Assembly: GCF_001645105.1 (NCBI RefSeq)
Contig: NZ_LKEG01000026.1
Coordinates: forward strand, 257,236 to 321,235
Length of the DNA stretch: 64,000 bases
Direction of reading: 5' to 3'
DNA from: Pseudomonas marginalis
Lineage (GTDB): Bacteria > Pseudomonadota > Gammaproteobacteria > Pseudomonadales > Pseudomonadaceae
The notes under the pieces were generated by a model that searched no databases, had not been told where the DNA came from, and saw nothing but the letters and a program-made list of their open reading frames with translations. Made by a program: the position numbers and the translations under genes. Numbering within the stretch: position 1 is the first letter of the stretch; each line of letters starts with the position of its first letter. This document shows positions 9,050 through 18,036 of this stretch, piece by piece.

Positions 9050-9883
9050 ATGGGCAGCATGCATCCCGTACAGGTGATCGCGGTGACCGGCGGCAAAGGT
9101 GGCGTCGGGAAAACTAACGTGTCAGTGAATTTGTCCCTGGCCCTGGCAGAGCTTGGCCGTCGCGTCATGCTGCTGGATGCTGACCTGGGGCTGGCGAACG
9201 TCGACGTTCTGCTGGGGCTGACGCCCAAACACACCCTTGCCGATGTGATCGAGGGCCGCTGTGAGCTGCGCGATGTGCTGCTGCAGGGCCCCGGCGGCAT
9301 CCGCATCGTGCCTGCCGCCTCCGGCACCCAGAGCATGGTGCACCTGAGCCCGGCACAGCATGCCGGGCTGATCCAGGCCTTCAGTGATATCGGCGACAAC
9401 CTCGACGTGCTGGTGATTGACACCGCGGCCGGGATCGGCGAGTCCGTGGTCAGCTTCGTGCGCGCCGCGCAGGAAGTATTGCTGGTGGTCTGCGACGAAC
9501 CCACCTCGATCACCGACGCCTACGCCCTGATCAAACTGCTTAACCGTGACTACGGCATGAACCGCTTCCGCGTCCTGGCCAACATGGCCCAGAGCCCGCA
9601 GGAAGGGCGCAACCTGTTCGCCAAGTTGACCAAGGTCACGGATCGCTTCCTCGATGTCGCCTTACAATACGTCGGCGCAGTTCCCTACGACGAGTGTGTG
9701 CGCAAGGCTGTGCAAAAGCAGCGTGCAGTCTACGAAGCGTTCCCTCGTTCCAAATGCGCATTGGCGTTCAAGGCTATTGCCCAGAAGGTCGATACCTGGC
9801 CGTTGCCCGCCAACCCTCGGGGGCATCTGGAGTTTTTCGTCGAGCGATTGGTGCATCAGACGAGCGCAGGACCCGTGCTATGA
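9050..9883 (+). CDS. fleN: Flagellar number regulator FleN (FlhG), MinD-like ATPase
   Basis: 277-residue MinD/ParA-family ATPase. The deviant Walker A motif 'GGKGGVGKTN' lies at residues 14-23 and 'LLDADLGLANVDVLLGL' follows at about 42. FleN limits polar flagellar number by opposing FleQ and FlhF in Pseudomonas. The C-terminus holds the amphipathic helix region expected for membrane association. Its TGA overlaps the fliA ATG (ATGA), so the two genes are coupled. Confidence 0.97.
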   Translation: MGSMHPVQVIAVTGGKGGVGKTNVSVNLSLALAELGRRVMLLDADLGLANVDVLLGLTPKHTLADVIEGRCELRDVLLQGPGGIRIVPAASGTQSMVHLSPAQHAGLIQAFSDIGDNLDVLVIDTAAGIGESVVSFVRAAQEVLLVVCDEPTSITDAYALIKLLNRDYGMNRFRVLANMAQSPQEGRNLFAKLTKVTDRFLDVALQYVGAVPYDECVRKAVQKQRAVYEAFPRSKCALAFKAIAQKVDTWPLPANPRGHLEFFVERLVHQTSAGPVL

Positions 9884-10620
9884 CAGCGAACGGCTATAAC
9901 GCTTACAAAAAGTCGGCCCGTGACAGCCAGGGTGAGTTGATCGAGCGCTACGCGCCGCTGGTCAAGCGCATCGCCTATCACTTGCTGGCACGCCTGCCCG
10001 CCAGTGTCCAGGTCGAAGACCTGATCCAGGCGGGCATGATCGGTTTGCTCGAAGTGTCGACCAAATACGACGCGAGCAAGGGGGCGAGCTTCGAGACGTA
10101 TGCGGGGATCCGTATCCGTGGCGCGATGCTCGACGAGGTGCGTAAAGGTGACTGGGCACCGCGCTCGGTGCATCGCAATACGCGCATGGTCAGTGACGCA
10201 ATTCGCGCAATTGAAGCAAAAACCGGTCGCGACGCTAAAGATCACGAAGTTGCGGCCGAACTCCAATTGAGTCTCGACGATTATTACGGGATTTTGAACG
10301 ATACCTTGGGCAGCCGCCTGTTCAGTTTCGACGACCTCTTGCAGGACGGCGAGCACGAAGGGCTGCACGAGGATGGCGCGAGTGCTCATATGGAGCCGTC
10401 GCGTGACCTGGAAGATGAACGCTTCCAGGGTGCGCTGGCGGACGCGATAGCCAATTTGCCGGAGCGTGAGCGGTTGGTGTTGGCGCTGTACTACGACGAA
10501 GAGCTGAACCTCAAGGAAATCGGTGAGGTCCTGGGGGTCAGCGAATCGCGGGTCAGCCAGTTGCACAGCCAGTGCGCAGCCCGCTTGCGGGGGCGTTTGG
10601 GAGAGTGGCGAGCGCGCTGA
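9880..10620 (+). CDS. fliA: Flagellar sigma factor FliA (sigma28)
   Basis: 246 residues. The ATG at 9880 overlaps the fleN stop and gives 'MTANGYNAYKKSARD', the usual start. Region 2 ('LVKRIAYHLLARLP', 'DLIQAGMIGLLEV', 'FETYAGIRIRGAMLDE'), region 3 and region 4 helix-turn-helix ('LNLKEIGEVLGVSESRVSQ') are all visible. FliA directs late flagellar and chemotaxis genes; a matching promoter is found before cheV in this window. Confidence 0.98.
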   Translation: MTANGYNAYKKSARDSQGELIERYAPLVKRIAYHLLARLPASVQVEDLIQAGMIGLLEVSTKYDASKGASFETYAGIRIRGAMLDEVRKGDWAPRSVHRNTRMVSDAIRAIEAKTGRDAKDHEVAAELQLSLDDYYGILNDTLGSRLFSFDDLLQDGEHEGLHEDGASAHMEPSRDLEDERFQGALADAIANLPERERLVLALYYDEELNLKEIGEVLGVSESRVSQLHSQCAARLRGRLGEWRAR

Positions 10621-10731
10621 CAGGCAGTGTGGGGACACTGCAGACGATACCGCGAGGGCAGCAAGCCTTCGCGGGTTCGACCCGTGGTGCCCGAGGCGTC
10701 CTTTTTGTGTAATGCCTGTTGATTGAAATGG

Positions 10732-10757
10732 CGCGTCCAGGTGCTGGGCGCGTTTAA
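10732..10757 (+). terminator. Possible terminator hairpin between fliA and cheY
   Basis: CGCGTCCAG-GTG-CTGGGCGCG forms a 9-bp stem (one U-G pair) with a 3-base loop, followed only by TTTAAG. The short U-run makes it a weak terminator; it lies 30 bases before cheY and may only attenuate readthrough. Confidence 0.35.
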
Positions 10758-10787
10758 GACTGCTTGGAGGTCGAATTGGACAAGAAC

Positions 10788-11162
10788 ATGAAAATCCTCA
10801 TCGTTGATGACTTTTCAACGATGCGGCGGATCATAAAAAACCTGTTGCGTGACCTTGGGTTCACTAACACGGTCGAGGCGGATGACGGCATTACGGCGAT
10901 TCCGATCCTCAACAGCGGGAGCATCGACTTTCTGGTAACGGACTGGAACATGCCGGGCATGACCGGTATCGACTTGCTGCGCCACGTGCGCGCTGACGAA
11001 AAACTACGCAGCCTTCCCGTGCTGATGGTGACCGCCGAAGCCAAGCGTGAACAGATCATCGAAGCCGCCCAAGCCGGGGTTAACGGTTACGTGGTCAAGC
11101 CATTCACTGCATTGGCCTTGAAAGAGAAGATCGAAAAAATCTTCGAACGCATCGGTCATTGA
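10788..11162 (+). CDS. cheY: Chemotaxis response regulator CheY
   Basis: 124-residue single receiver domain. Acidic pocket Asp7/Asp8, phosphoacceptor Asp52 ('[10 protein letters not shown]'), Thr in 'VTAEAK' and Lys in 'YVVKPF' are all present. The family start is the ATG at 10788 ('[10 protein letters not shown]'). However, GGAGG (10766-10770) lies only 5 bases before an in-frame TTG at 10776, which would add 'MDKN', so the true start may be TTG. CheY-P binds the switch to change rotation. Confidence 0.97.
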   Translation: MKILIVDDFSTMRRIIKNLLRDLGFTNTVEADDGITAIPILNSGSIDFLVTDWNMPGMTGIDLLRHVRADEKLRSLPVLMVTAEAKREQIIEAAQAGVNGYVVKPFTALALKEKIEKIFERIGH

Positions 11163-11180
11163 TGCTGCCACGGGGGAGCT

Positions 11181-11969
11181 ATGGACCATAACGAATCATC
11201 GCAGGCCGAGTTTGAGTCGACCCTGAAAAAACATGCTCGCGAGCTGGTCGACAGCCTTGAAAAAGGCCACTTTGGCGACGCAGTACAACTTATCCATCAG
11301 CTCAACCAGACCCGTGACCGCGGCCTGTATCAGGAAGTGGGCAAGCTCACGCGCGAGCTGCACAGTGCGATCGTCAATTTCCAGATTGACCCGCATATGC
11401 CCCAGGCCGAAGAGATCTCGCAGATCACCGATGCCACCGAACGCCTGTCCTATGTGGTCAGGCTGACTGAGGCGGCGGCCAACCGCACCATGGACCTGGT
11501 GGAAAACGCCACGCCTCTGGTCAACGGCATGGCCACCGAGGCCCAGGCCTTGAGCCACGACTGGGGCCGCTTCATGCGCCGCGAAGTCGGGGCTGAAGAG
11601 TTTCGTGAGTTGGCGCGTCGGGTCGACGGGTTCTTGTCACGCAGCGAGCAGGAAAACCGCACGGTTTCCAGCAACCTCAACGACATTCTGCTGGCCCAGG
11701 ATTACCAGGACCTCACCGGTCAGGTGATCAAGCGTGTGACCCAATTGGTCACCGAAGTGGAAAGCAACTTGCTCAAATTGGTGCTTATGGCAGGCCAGGT
11801 TGATCGTTTCGCCGGCATTGAACATGACCGCGAAGCGATCCTCTCGGAAAAAGATCCACAAAAACATCTCGCCAAGGGTGAAGGTCCGCAGATTCATGCC
11901 GATAAACGTGAAGACGTTATGTCAGGTCAGGATGACGTAGATGACCTGTTATCCAGTTTAGGCTTCTAA
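11181..11969 (+). CDS. cheZ: CheY-P phosphatase CheZ
   Basis: 262 residues, mostly helical. The catalytic region 'ILLAQDYQDLTGQVIKR' (about residues 168-186) carries the Asp/Gln pair that removes phosphate from CheY-P. The C-terminus 'GQDDVDDLLSSLGF' is the flexible-tethered CheY-binding helix known for CheZ. It follows cheY after 18 bases and precedes cheA by 11. Confidence 0.97.
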   Translation: MDHNESSQAEFESTLKKHARELVDSLEKGHFGDAVQLIHQLNQTRDRGLYQEVGKLTRELHSAIVNFQIDPHMPQAEEISQITDATERLSYVVRLTEAAANRTMDLVENATPLVNGMATEAQALSHDWGRFMRREVGAEEFRELARRVDGFLSRSEQENRTVSSNLNDILLAQDYQDLTGQVIKRVTQLVTEVESNLLKLVLMAGQVDRFAGIEHDREAILSEKDPQKHLAKGEGPQIHADKREDVMSGQDDVDDLLSSLGF

Positions 11970-11980
11970 GGAGCACACCC

Positions 11981-14197
11981 ATGAGCTTCGGCGCCGATGA
12001 AGAGATCCTTCAGGATTTCCTTGTAGAGGCCGGCGAAATTTTAGAGCAACTGTCCGAACAACTGGTCGAGCTGGAAAGCCGCCCGGATGATGCGAACCTG
12101 CTCAATGCAATTTTTCGCGGTTTTCATACTGTAAAAGGGGGCGCCGGCTTCCTCCAGCTCCATGAGCTGGTGGAGTGCTGCCACATCGCCGAGAACGTGT
12201 TCGACATCCTGCGCAAGGGTGAGCGTCACGTTGATTCGGAGTTGATGGACGTGATTCTCGAAGCACTCGATGCGGTCAACGGCATGTTCAGCGAAGTGCG
12301 CGAACGTGCCCCGATCACTGCAGCCACCCCGGAACTGCTGGCCGCCCTGGCGCGCTATGCCGAGCCTGCCGACCTGTCGGCTGCGCCGGTGGCTGAAGCG
12401 GCGCCGGAACCTGTGGCAGAGCCCGAAGCGGATGTGACCGACAGCGAGTTCGAACAGCTGCTCAACTCCCTCAGTGCCGTCAAGGCCGAGGCAGAAGCAC
12501 CGGCCGCCGTTGCTCCGGCAGCGGCGCCGACCAGCGAAGACATTACCGACGCTGAGTTCGAATCCCTGCTCGACCAGTTGCACGGCAAAGGCCAGTTCGC
12601 GGCCGACGCCGTGCCACCGGCTGCTGCTGCCGCGGCACCTGCCGCGCCCGTCAGCACTGACATCACCGACGACGAATTTGAAGCGTTGCTCGACCAACTG
12701 CATGGCAAGGGCACCTTCGCGGCCGATGCCTTGCCGGCCGTCGCCGCCGCGCCTGCAGCGGCTGCCAGCACTGCGGCGCCTGCCGCTGCTGCACCGGCAG
12801 GCGATGGGTTGATTTCCGATCACGAATTCGAATCCCTGCTGGACGAGTTGCACGGCAAGGGCAAGTTCAGCGAAGTTGCTCCGGCCGCTGCGGTGGCCAC
12901 GGCTGCACCGGTTGCCGCCAAAGCCGCCGCCCCTGCACCGGCCGCCAAACCTGCGCCCGCACCGGCCGCCGCTCCGGCGCCTGCACGTGCTGCAGCGGCA
13001 CCGGTTGCCGAGAAGCCCGCCAGTGAAGCCGAAACCACCGTGCGGGTTGATACCGCGCGCCTGGACGACATCATGAACATGGTCGGCGAACTGGTGCTGG
13101 TGCGTAACCGCCTGGTCCGCCTGGGCCTGAGCAGCGGCGATGAAGCCATGCAGAAGGCCGTGTCGAACCTCGACGTGGTGACCGCCGACCTGCAGACCGC
13201 CGTGATGAAAACGCGGATGCAGCCGATCAAGAAAGTCTTCGGCCGCTTCCCACGGCTGGTTCGTGACCTGGCTCGCCAGCTCAAGAAAGAGATCAACCTG
13301 GAACTGGTGGGTGAAGAAACCGACCTCGACAAAAACCTTGTCGAGGCCCTGGCCGACCCGCTGGTCCACTTGGTGCGCAACGCCGTCGACCACGGCGTGG
13401 AAACCCCGGAAGAACGCGAAGCCTCGGGCAAGTCCCGTGGCGGCAAGGTGATCCTGGCGGCGGAGCAAGAAGGCGACCACATCCTGCTGTCGATCACCGA
13501 TGACGGCAAGGGCATGGACCCGAACATCTTGCGCAGCATCGCAGTCAAGCGTGGCGTGATGGACAAGGACGCCGCCGACCGCCTGACCGACACCGAGTGC
13601 TACAACCTGATCTTTGCCCCGGGCTTCTCGACCAAGACCGAGATCTCCGACGTGTCCGGCCGTGGCGTCGGCATGGACGTGGTGAAGACCAAGATCAGCC
13701 AGCTCAACGGCTCGATCAATATCTACTCGACCAAGGGCCAGGGCTCGAAGATCGTCATCAAGGTGCCGTTGACCCTGGCGATCATGCCGACCTTGATGGT
13801 GATGCTGGGCAACCAGGCGTTCGCCTTCCCGCTGGTCAACGTCAACGAAATCTTCCACCTCGACCTGTCGCGCACCAACGTGGTGGACGGCCAGGAAGTG
13901 GTGATCGTGCGCGACAAGGCGTTGCCGCTGTTTTACCTCAAGCGTTGGCTGGTGGCATCGGCTGCCCATGAAGAGCAGCGCGAAGGCCATGTGGTGATCC
14001 TCTCCGTGGGCACCCAGCGGATCGGCTTTGTCGTCGATCAGTTGGTGGGCCAGGAAGAAGTGGTCATCAAGCCTTTGGGCAAAATGCTGCAGGGAACCCC
14101 GGGCATGTCGGGTGCGACCATCACCGGTGACGGTCGGATCGCGCTGATTCTCGATGTTCCGAGCATGCTCAAGCGTTACGCCGCTCGGCGTATTTGA
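11981..14197 (+). CDS. cheA: Chemotaxis histidine kinase CheA
   Basis: 738 residues. HPt domain at residues 1-105 with phosphoacceptor His49 ('GFHTVKGGAGF'); dimerisation domain from about 350 ('DTARLDDIMNMVGELV'); HATPase with 'LVHLVRNAVDHGVETP' and 'DDGKGMD'; CheW-like P5 at the C-terminus. Between about 125 and 350 there is no recognisable folded P2 domain. Instead an Ala/Pro-rich linker carries four repeats near residues 150, 187, 227 and 276 (such as 'DITDAEFESLLDQLHGKG'). CheA phosphorylates CheY and CheB under receptor control. AAGGAG precedes the ATG. Confidence 0.98.
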   Translation: MSFGADEEILQDFLVEAGEILEQLSEQLVELESRPDDANLLNAIFRGFHTVKGGAGFLQLHELVECCHIAENVFDILRKGERHVDSELMDVILEALDAVNGMFSEVRERAPITAATPELLAALARYAEPADLSAAPVAEAAPEPVAEPEADVTDSEFEQLLNSLSAVKAEAEAPAAVAPAAAPTSEDITDAEFESLLDQLHGKGQFAADAVPPAAAAAAPAAPVSTDITDDEFEALLDQLHGKGTFAADALPAVAAAPAAAASTAAPAAAAPAGDGLISDHEFESLLDELHGKGKFSEVAPAAAVATAAPVAAKAAAPAPAAKPAPAPAAAPAPARAAAAPVAEKPASEAETTVRVDTARLDDIMNMVGELVLVRNRLVRLGLSSGDEAMQKAVSNLDVVTADLQTAVMKTRMQPIKKVFGRFPRLVRDLARQLKKEINLELVGEETDLDKNLVEALADPLVHLVRNAVDHGVETPEEREASGKSRGGKVILAAEQEGDHILLSITDDGKGMDPNILRSIAVKRGVMDKDAADRLTDTECYNLIFAPGFSTKTEISDVSGRGVGMDVVKTKISQLNGSINIYSTKGQGSKIVIKVPLTLAIMPTLMVMLGNQAFAFPLVNVNEIFHLDLSRTNVVDGQEVVIVRDKALPLFYLKRWLVASAAHEEQREGHVVILSVGTQRIGFVVDQLVGQEEVVIKPLGKMLQGTPGMSGATITGDGRIALILDVPSMLKRYAARRI

Positions 14198-14245
14198 TTC
14201 TGGTGGGGCAGGGCGGTAATGCCCGCCCCGCCTAACGGAGTGTTT

Positions 14246-15373
14246 ATGGCAGTCAAGGTCCTGGTGGTGGACGATTCGGGTTTCTTCCGCCGTCGCGTCT
14301 CGGAAATTCTTTCCGCCGATCCAACGATCCAGGTGGTCGGCACGGCCACCAACGGCAAAGAAGCGATTGATCAAGCCATTGCGTTGAAGCCGGACGTGAT
14401 CACCATGGACTACGAGATGCCGATGATGGATGGCATCACGGCAGTTCGCCATATCATGCAACGCTGCCCGACCCCGGTGTTGATGTTCTCCTCGCTGACC
14501 CACGAAGGCGCCCGAGTGACCCTCGACGCGTTGGACGCTGGCGCGGTGGATTTCCTGCCGAAGAATTTCGAAGACATCTCGCGCAACCCCGAGAAGGTCA
14601 AGCAGATGCTGTGCGAGAAGGTGCACAGTATTTCGCGCAGTAACCGACGCAGCCTGTTCAGCGCGCCGACGCCTGCACCGGTCGCGGCCCCGTCTGCGCC
14701 TGCGCCTTCGTTGGGTCGACCTGCTACAGCGCCAGCACCGGTTGCTCGACCTGCCGTGGCGCCTGCCCGTGCATCGGCCCCCAGCGCTCATTCGCCGGCG
14801 CCCAAGCGCAAGGCCTACAAGCTGGTCGCCATCGGTACATCCACCGGCGGCCCGGTCGCCCTGCAGCGCGTGTTGACTCAGCTGCCGGCCAACTTTCCGG
14901 CGCCGATTGTGCTGATTCAGCACATGCCCGCCGCCTTCACCAAAGCCTTCGCCGAACGCCTGGACAAGCTGTGCCGCATCACCGTCAAGGAAGCGGAGGA
15001 TGGTGACATCCTGCGCCCTGGCCTGGCGTTGCTGGCCCCAGGTGGCAAGCAAATGATGGTGGACGGGCGTGGCGCGATCAAAATCCTGCCGGGCGATGAG
15101 CGCCTGAACTACAAGCCGTGCGTGGATATCACCTTCGGTTCGGCAGCCAAGTCCTACGGCGACAAAGTTCTGGCGGTGGTGCTCACCGGCATGGGCGCCG
15201 ACGGCCGTGAAGGCGCGCGCCTGCTCAAGCAGGGCGGCAGCGCCATCTGGGCGCAGGACGAAGCCAGCTGCGTGATCTATGGCATGCCCATGGCCATCGT
15301 CAAAGCGGACCTGGCCGACGCGGTCTACAGCCTGGACGATATCGGCAAGCATCTGGTGGAGGCTTGCCTCTGA
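14246..15373 (+). CDS. cheB: Chemotaxis methylesterase CheB
   Basis: 375 residues. Receiver domain (residues 1-125) with Asp55 in '[12 protein letters not shown]', a Pro/Ala linker (about 135-185), and a methylesterase domain with the Ser-His-Asp triad in 'GTSTGGP', 'IQHMPAAF' and 'TGMGADG'. The ATG at 14246 is preferred over one at 14219 because CGGAG precedes it and the product starts '[12 protein letters not shown]'. CheB demethylates receptors for adaptation. Its stop overlaps the motC start. Confidence 0.98.
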   Translation: MAVKVLVVDDSGFFRRRVSEILSADPTIQVVGTATNGKEAIDQAIALKPDVITMDYEMPMMDGITAVRHIMQRCPTPVLMFSSLTHEGARVTLDALDAGAVDFLPKNFEDISRNPEKVKQMLCEKVHSISRSNRRSLFSAPTPAPVAAPSAPAPSLGRPATAPAPVARPAVAPARASAPSAHSPAPKRKAYKLVAIGTSTGGPVALQRVLTQLPANFPAPIVLIQHMPAAFTKAFAERLDKLCRITVKEAEDGDILRPGLALLAPGGKQMMVDGRGAIKILPGDERLNYKPCVDITFGSAAKSYGDKVLAVVLTGMGADGREGARLLKQGGSAIWAQDEASCVIYGMPMAIVKADLADAVYSLDDIGKHLVEACL

Positions 15374-16113
15374 TGGATGTATTGAGCCTGATCGGCATCA
15401 TCATGGCGTTTGTCGCGATCATCGGCGGCAACTACCTCGAAGGCGGCCATCTCGGCGCCTTGGCCAACGGTCCGGCTGCGTTGATCGTGATCGGCGGCAC
15501 GGTGGGCGCGGCGTTGCTGCAGTCGCCCATGAGTTCGTTCAAGCGTGCCATGCAGATCCTGATCTGGATTATTTTCCCGCCGCGTGTCGACTTGCCGGGG
15601 GGCGTCGACCGAGTGGTCAACTGGAGCCTCACCGCCCGCAAGGAAGGCCTGCTGGGCCTGGAAGGCGTGGCCGATGCCGAGCCCGACAGCTACGCGCGCA
15701 AAGGCCTGCAATTGCTGGTGGACGGTGCCGAGCCGGAAGCGATCCGCAGCATCCTGGAGGTGGATTTCTACACCCAGGAAAGCCGCGACATCAATGCCGC
15801 CAAAGTCTTTGAAAGCATGGGCGGCTACGCGCCGACCATCGGTATCATCGGTGCGGTCATGGGCCTGATCCACGTGATGGGCAACCTGGCCGACCCTTCG
15901 CAACTGGGCAGCGGGATTGCCGTGGCGTTTGTCGCCACCATCTACGGCGTGGCGAGTGCCAACCTGGTGCTGTTGCCGGTGGCGAGCAAGCTCAAGTCGA
16001 TCGCCATGCGCCAGTCGCGTTATCGCGAAATGCTGCTCGAAGGCATCCTGTCGATCGCCGAGGGCGAGAACCCGCGTTCGATCGAATTGAAGCTCCAGGG
16101 CTTCATGGATTGA
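15373..16113 (+). CDS. motC: Flagellar stator protein MotC (MotA family)
   Basis: 246 residues, four membrane helices, MotA/TolQ/ExbB fold ('IIMAFVAIIGGNYLEGG', 'GGYAPTIGIIGAVMGLIHVM'). Because it sits between cheB and motD in the chemotaxis cluster it corresponds to MotC, the second stator pair of Pseudomonas, used for motion in viscous surroundings and swarming, rather than MotAB. The ATG overlaps the cheB stop. The charged cytoplasmic loop lies around residues 75-145. Confidence 0.95.
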   Translation: MDVLSLIGIIMAFVAIIGGNYLEGGHLGALANGPAALIVIGGTVGAALLQSPMSSFKRAMQILIWIIFPPRVDLPGGVDRVVNWSLTARKEGLLGLEGVADAEPDSYARKGLQLLVDGAEPEAIRSILEVDFYTQESRDINAAKVFESMGGYAPTIGIIGAVMGLIHVMGNLADPSQLGSGIAVAFVATIYGVASANLVLLPVASKLKSIAMRQSRYREMLLEGILSIAEGENPRSIELKLQGFMD

Positions 16114-16131
16114 TGGCCATGAGTATTTACT

Positions 16132-16263
16132 TGTGGCGAGCGAGCTTGCTCGCGTTGGGCTGCGGAGCAGCCCCAAGACGTGCAACCCGGTTTCCGCGAG
16201 AGCGCGGTGGTGGATTTATCAGGGCCGCTTCGCGCCCCAGCGCGAGCAAGCTCGCTCACCACA
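16132..16263. repeat. REP-like inverted repeat between motC and motD
   Basis: 'tgtggcgagcgagcttgctc' at 16,132 is mirrored by 'gagcaagctcgctcaccaca' ending at 16,263, with one mismatch in about 22 bases. This is a different REP subtype from the 'tgtgggag' one. The spacer holds further short hairpins. It separates two genes that must be expressed together. Confidence 0.85.
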
Positions 16264-16309
16264 ATGAACGGGTTGGCAGTGAATACTGTGTTCAGCGAGG
16301 TAACCACCT

Positions 16310-17197
16310 GTGAGCCGTCGCCGTCGCGAGCCTGAAGAGCACGTCAACCACGAACGCTGGCTGGTGTCCTACGCGGACTTCATCACCTTGCTGTTCGCGT
16401 TTTTTGTGGTGATGTACTCCATCTCGTCGGTCAATGAAGGCAAGTACAAAGTCATTTCCCAGGCGCTGATCGGTGTGTTCAACGACGCCGACCGTGCCCT
16501 TAAGCCGATTCCTATCGGTGAAGAACGGCCCAAGACCGTGACCCCGGCCAAGCCGCTGGTCAACGACAGTGACGAAACCGCCGCCGGCGTGGGCGGCACC
16601 AGCGATCCGCTGAAAAGCATCGCCGACGACATCAGTGCCGCGTTTGGCGACCTGATCAGCTCCAACCAGATGACCGTGCGTGGCAATGAGTTGTGGGTGG
16701 AGATCGAGCTCAATTCCAGCCTGCTGTTCGCCAGCGCCGATGCGATGCCCAGCGACCAGGCGTTTACCATCATCGACAAAGTGGCGTCGATCCTGCGGCC
16801 GTTTGAAAACCCGATCCACGTTGAAGGCTTTACCGACAACTTTCCGATCAACACGGCGCAGTACCCGACCAACTGGGAACTGTCTTCGGCGCGTGCCGCC
16901 AGCATCGTTCGCATGCTCGCGATGCAGGGCGTGAACCCCGGACGGCTGGCCTCGGTGGGGTACGGCGAGTTCCAGCCGGTGGCCAATAACGCTACGGTGG
17001 AAGGCCGCGCGCGCAACCGTCGCGTGGTGCTGGTGGTGTCCCGCAACCTGGATGTACGCCGCAGCCTGACCGGCACGGGCACCGCCAATGCAACACCGGA
17101 TGCGGCCTTGAAGCGGGCTGGCACACAAACTGCACCGGCCCCAGCAAAGCCGCCGGTTCGTCAGAGTGCCGTCAATTCTCCGTCGCCGGCTCAATAA
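16310..17197 (+). CDS. motD: Flagellar stator protein MotD (MotB family)
   Basis: 295 residues from a GTG preceded by AGGTAA. One N-terminal membrane helix carries the proton-binding Asp in 'SYADFITLLFAFFVVMYS' (about residue 23). A plug/linker follows, then an OmpA-like peptidoglycan-binding domain (about 130-250, 'VEGFTDNFPINTAQYPTNW', 'RNRRVVLVV'). The Pro/Ala tail is probably disordered. It pairs with MotC. Confidence 0.95.
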   Translation: MSRRRREPEEHVNHERWLVSYADFITLLFAFFVVMYSISSVNEGKYKVISQALIGVFNDADRALKPIPIGEERPKTVTPAKPLVNDSDETAAGVGGTSDPLKSIADDISAAFGDLISSNQMTVRGNELWVEIELNSSLLFASADAMPSDQAFTIIDKVASILRPFENPIHVEGFTDNFPINTAQYPTNWELSSARAASIVRMLAMQGVNPGRLASVGYGEFQPVANNATVEGRARNRRVVLVVSRNLDVRRSLTGTGTANATPDAALKRAGTQTAPAPAKPPVRQSAVNSPSPAQ

Positions 17198-17247
17198 CCT
17201 ATGCAATGTCTCGGTCGCGCCAATGCCTGCCGGGAGGAACCAACCGA

Positions 17248-18036
17248 ATGAGAGTCTGGGCAGTTGCCAATCAAAAAGGTGGAGTCGGCAAGACCACCAC
17301 CTCCATCGCTTTAGCCGGCTTGCTGGCGGAGGCGGGCAAGCGTGTGGTCGTGGTGGACCTGGATCCCCATGGCTCGATGACCAGCTATTTCGGCTACGAC
17401 CCGGATGCGCTGGAGCACAGCAACTACGACCTGTTCCTGCACAAAGGCAGCGTGCCTGCCGACTTGCCGGGGCAACTGCTGCTGCCGACCAGCAATGAAA
17501 GCATTTCCTTGCTGCCGTCCAGCACCGCGCTGGCAACCCTTGAGCGCCAGTCGCCGGGGCAGAGTGGCCTGGGCCTGGTGATCGCCAAGACCCTGGCGCA
17601 ACTGTGGCAGGACTTCGACTACGCGATTATCGACAGCCCGCCGTTGCTGGGCGTGCTGATGGTCAACGCCTTGGCGGCCAGCCAGCAACTGGTGATCCCG
17701 GTGCAGACCGAACACCTGGCGGTCAAAGGCCTGGAGCGTATGGTCAGCACCTTGGCGATGATCAACCGTTCGCGTAAGCAGGCGTTGCCCTACAGCATCG
17801 TGCCGACCCTGTTCGACCGTCGCACCCAGGCGTCCCTCGGCACGTTGCGCGTATTGCGCGATGCCTACCCGGACACCATCTGGAATGGCTACATACCGGT
17901 GGACACGCGCCTGCGTGACGCCAGCCGCGCCGGCCTGACGCCGTCGCAGTTCGACGGCAAGAGCCGTGGCGTGCTGGCGTACCGCGCGTTGCTCAAGCAC
18001 CTGCTGTCCCAGCAACTTGTGGCGCAGGTGGCGTGA
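17248..18036 (+). CDS. parC: ParA-like ATPase ParC, chemotaxis array positioning
   Basis: 262 residues. Deviant Walker A 'NQKGGVGKTTT' near the start and 'VDLDPHGSMTSYFGY' mark a ParA/Soj ATPase. The ATG at 17248 has GGGAGGA 11 bases upstream. The gene lies between motD and a CheW-like gene followed by cheW, the same order as Vibrio parC-parP-cheW, where ParC brings chemosensory arrays to the pole. It is not a chromosome-partition ParA because no parB is near. Confidence 0.9.
   Translation: MRVWAVANQKGGVGKTTTSIALAGLLAEAGKRVVVVDLDPHGSMTSYFGYDPDALEHSNYDLFLHKGSVPADLPGQLLLPTSNESISLLPSSTALATLERQSPGQSGLGLVIAKTLAQLWQDFDYAIIDSPPLLGVLMVNALAASQQLVIPVQTEHLAVKGLERMVSTLAMINRSRKQALPYSIVPTLFDRRTQASLGTLRVLRDAYPDTIWNGYIPVDTRLRDASRAGLTPSQFDGKSRGVLAYRALLKHLLSQQLVAQVA

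Noticed and set aside
10670..10690. tRNA T-arm-like 'gcgggttcgacccg' after fliA
   Set aside because: Only the T-arm resembles a tRNA; no acceptor stem, anticodon arm or CCA end fits around it.
12041..15352. A 1,103-codon open frame on the minus strand across cheA and cheB
   Set aside because: It is a shadow of high-GC codon bias: the plus strand encodes complete CheA and CheB with all motifs, and the minus translation is His/Arg/Gln-rich without any family likeness.
17248..18036. Chromosome partition ParA
   Set aside because: No parB or parS is present and the neighbours are motD, parP and cheW, pointing to array positioning.
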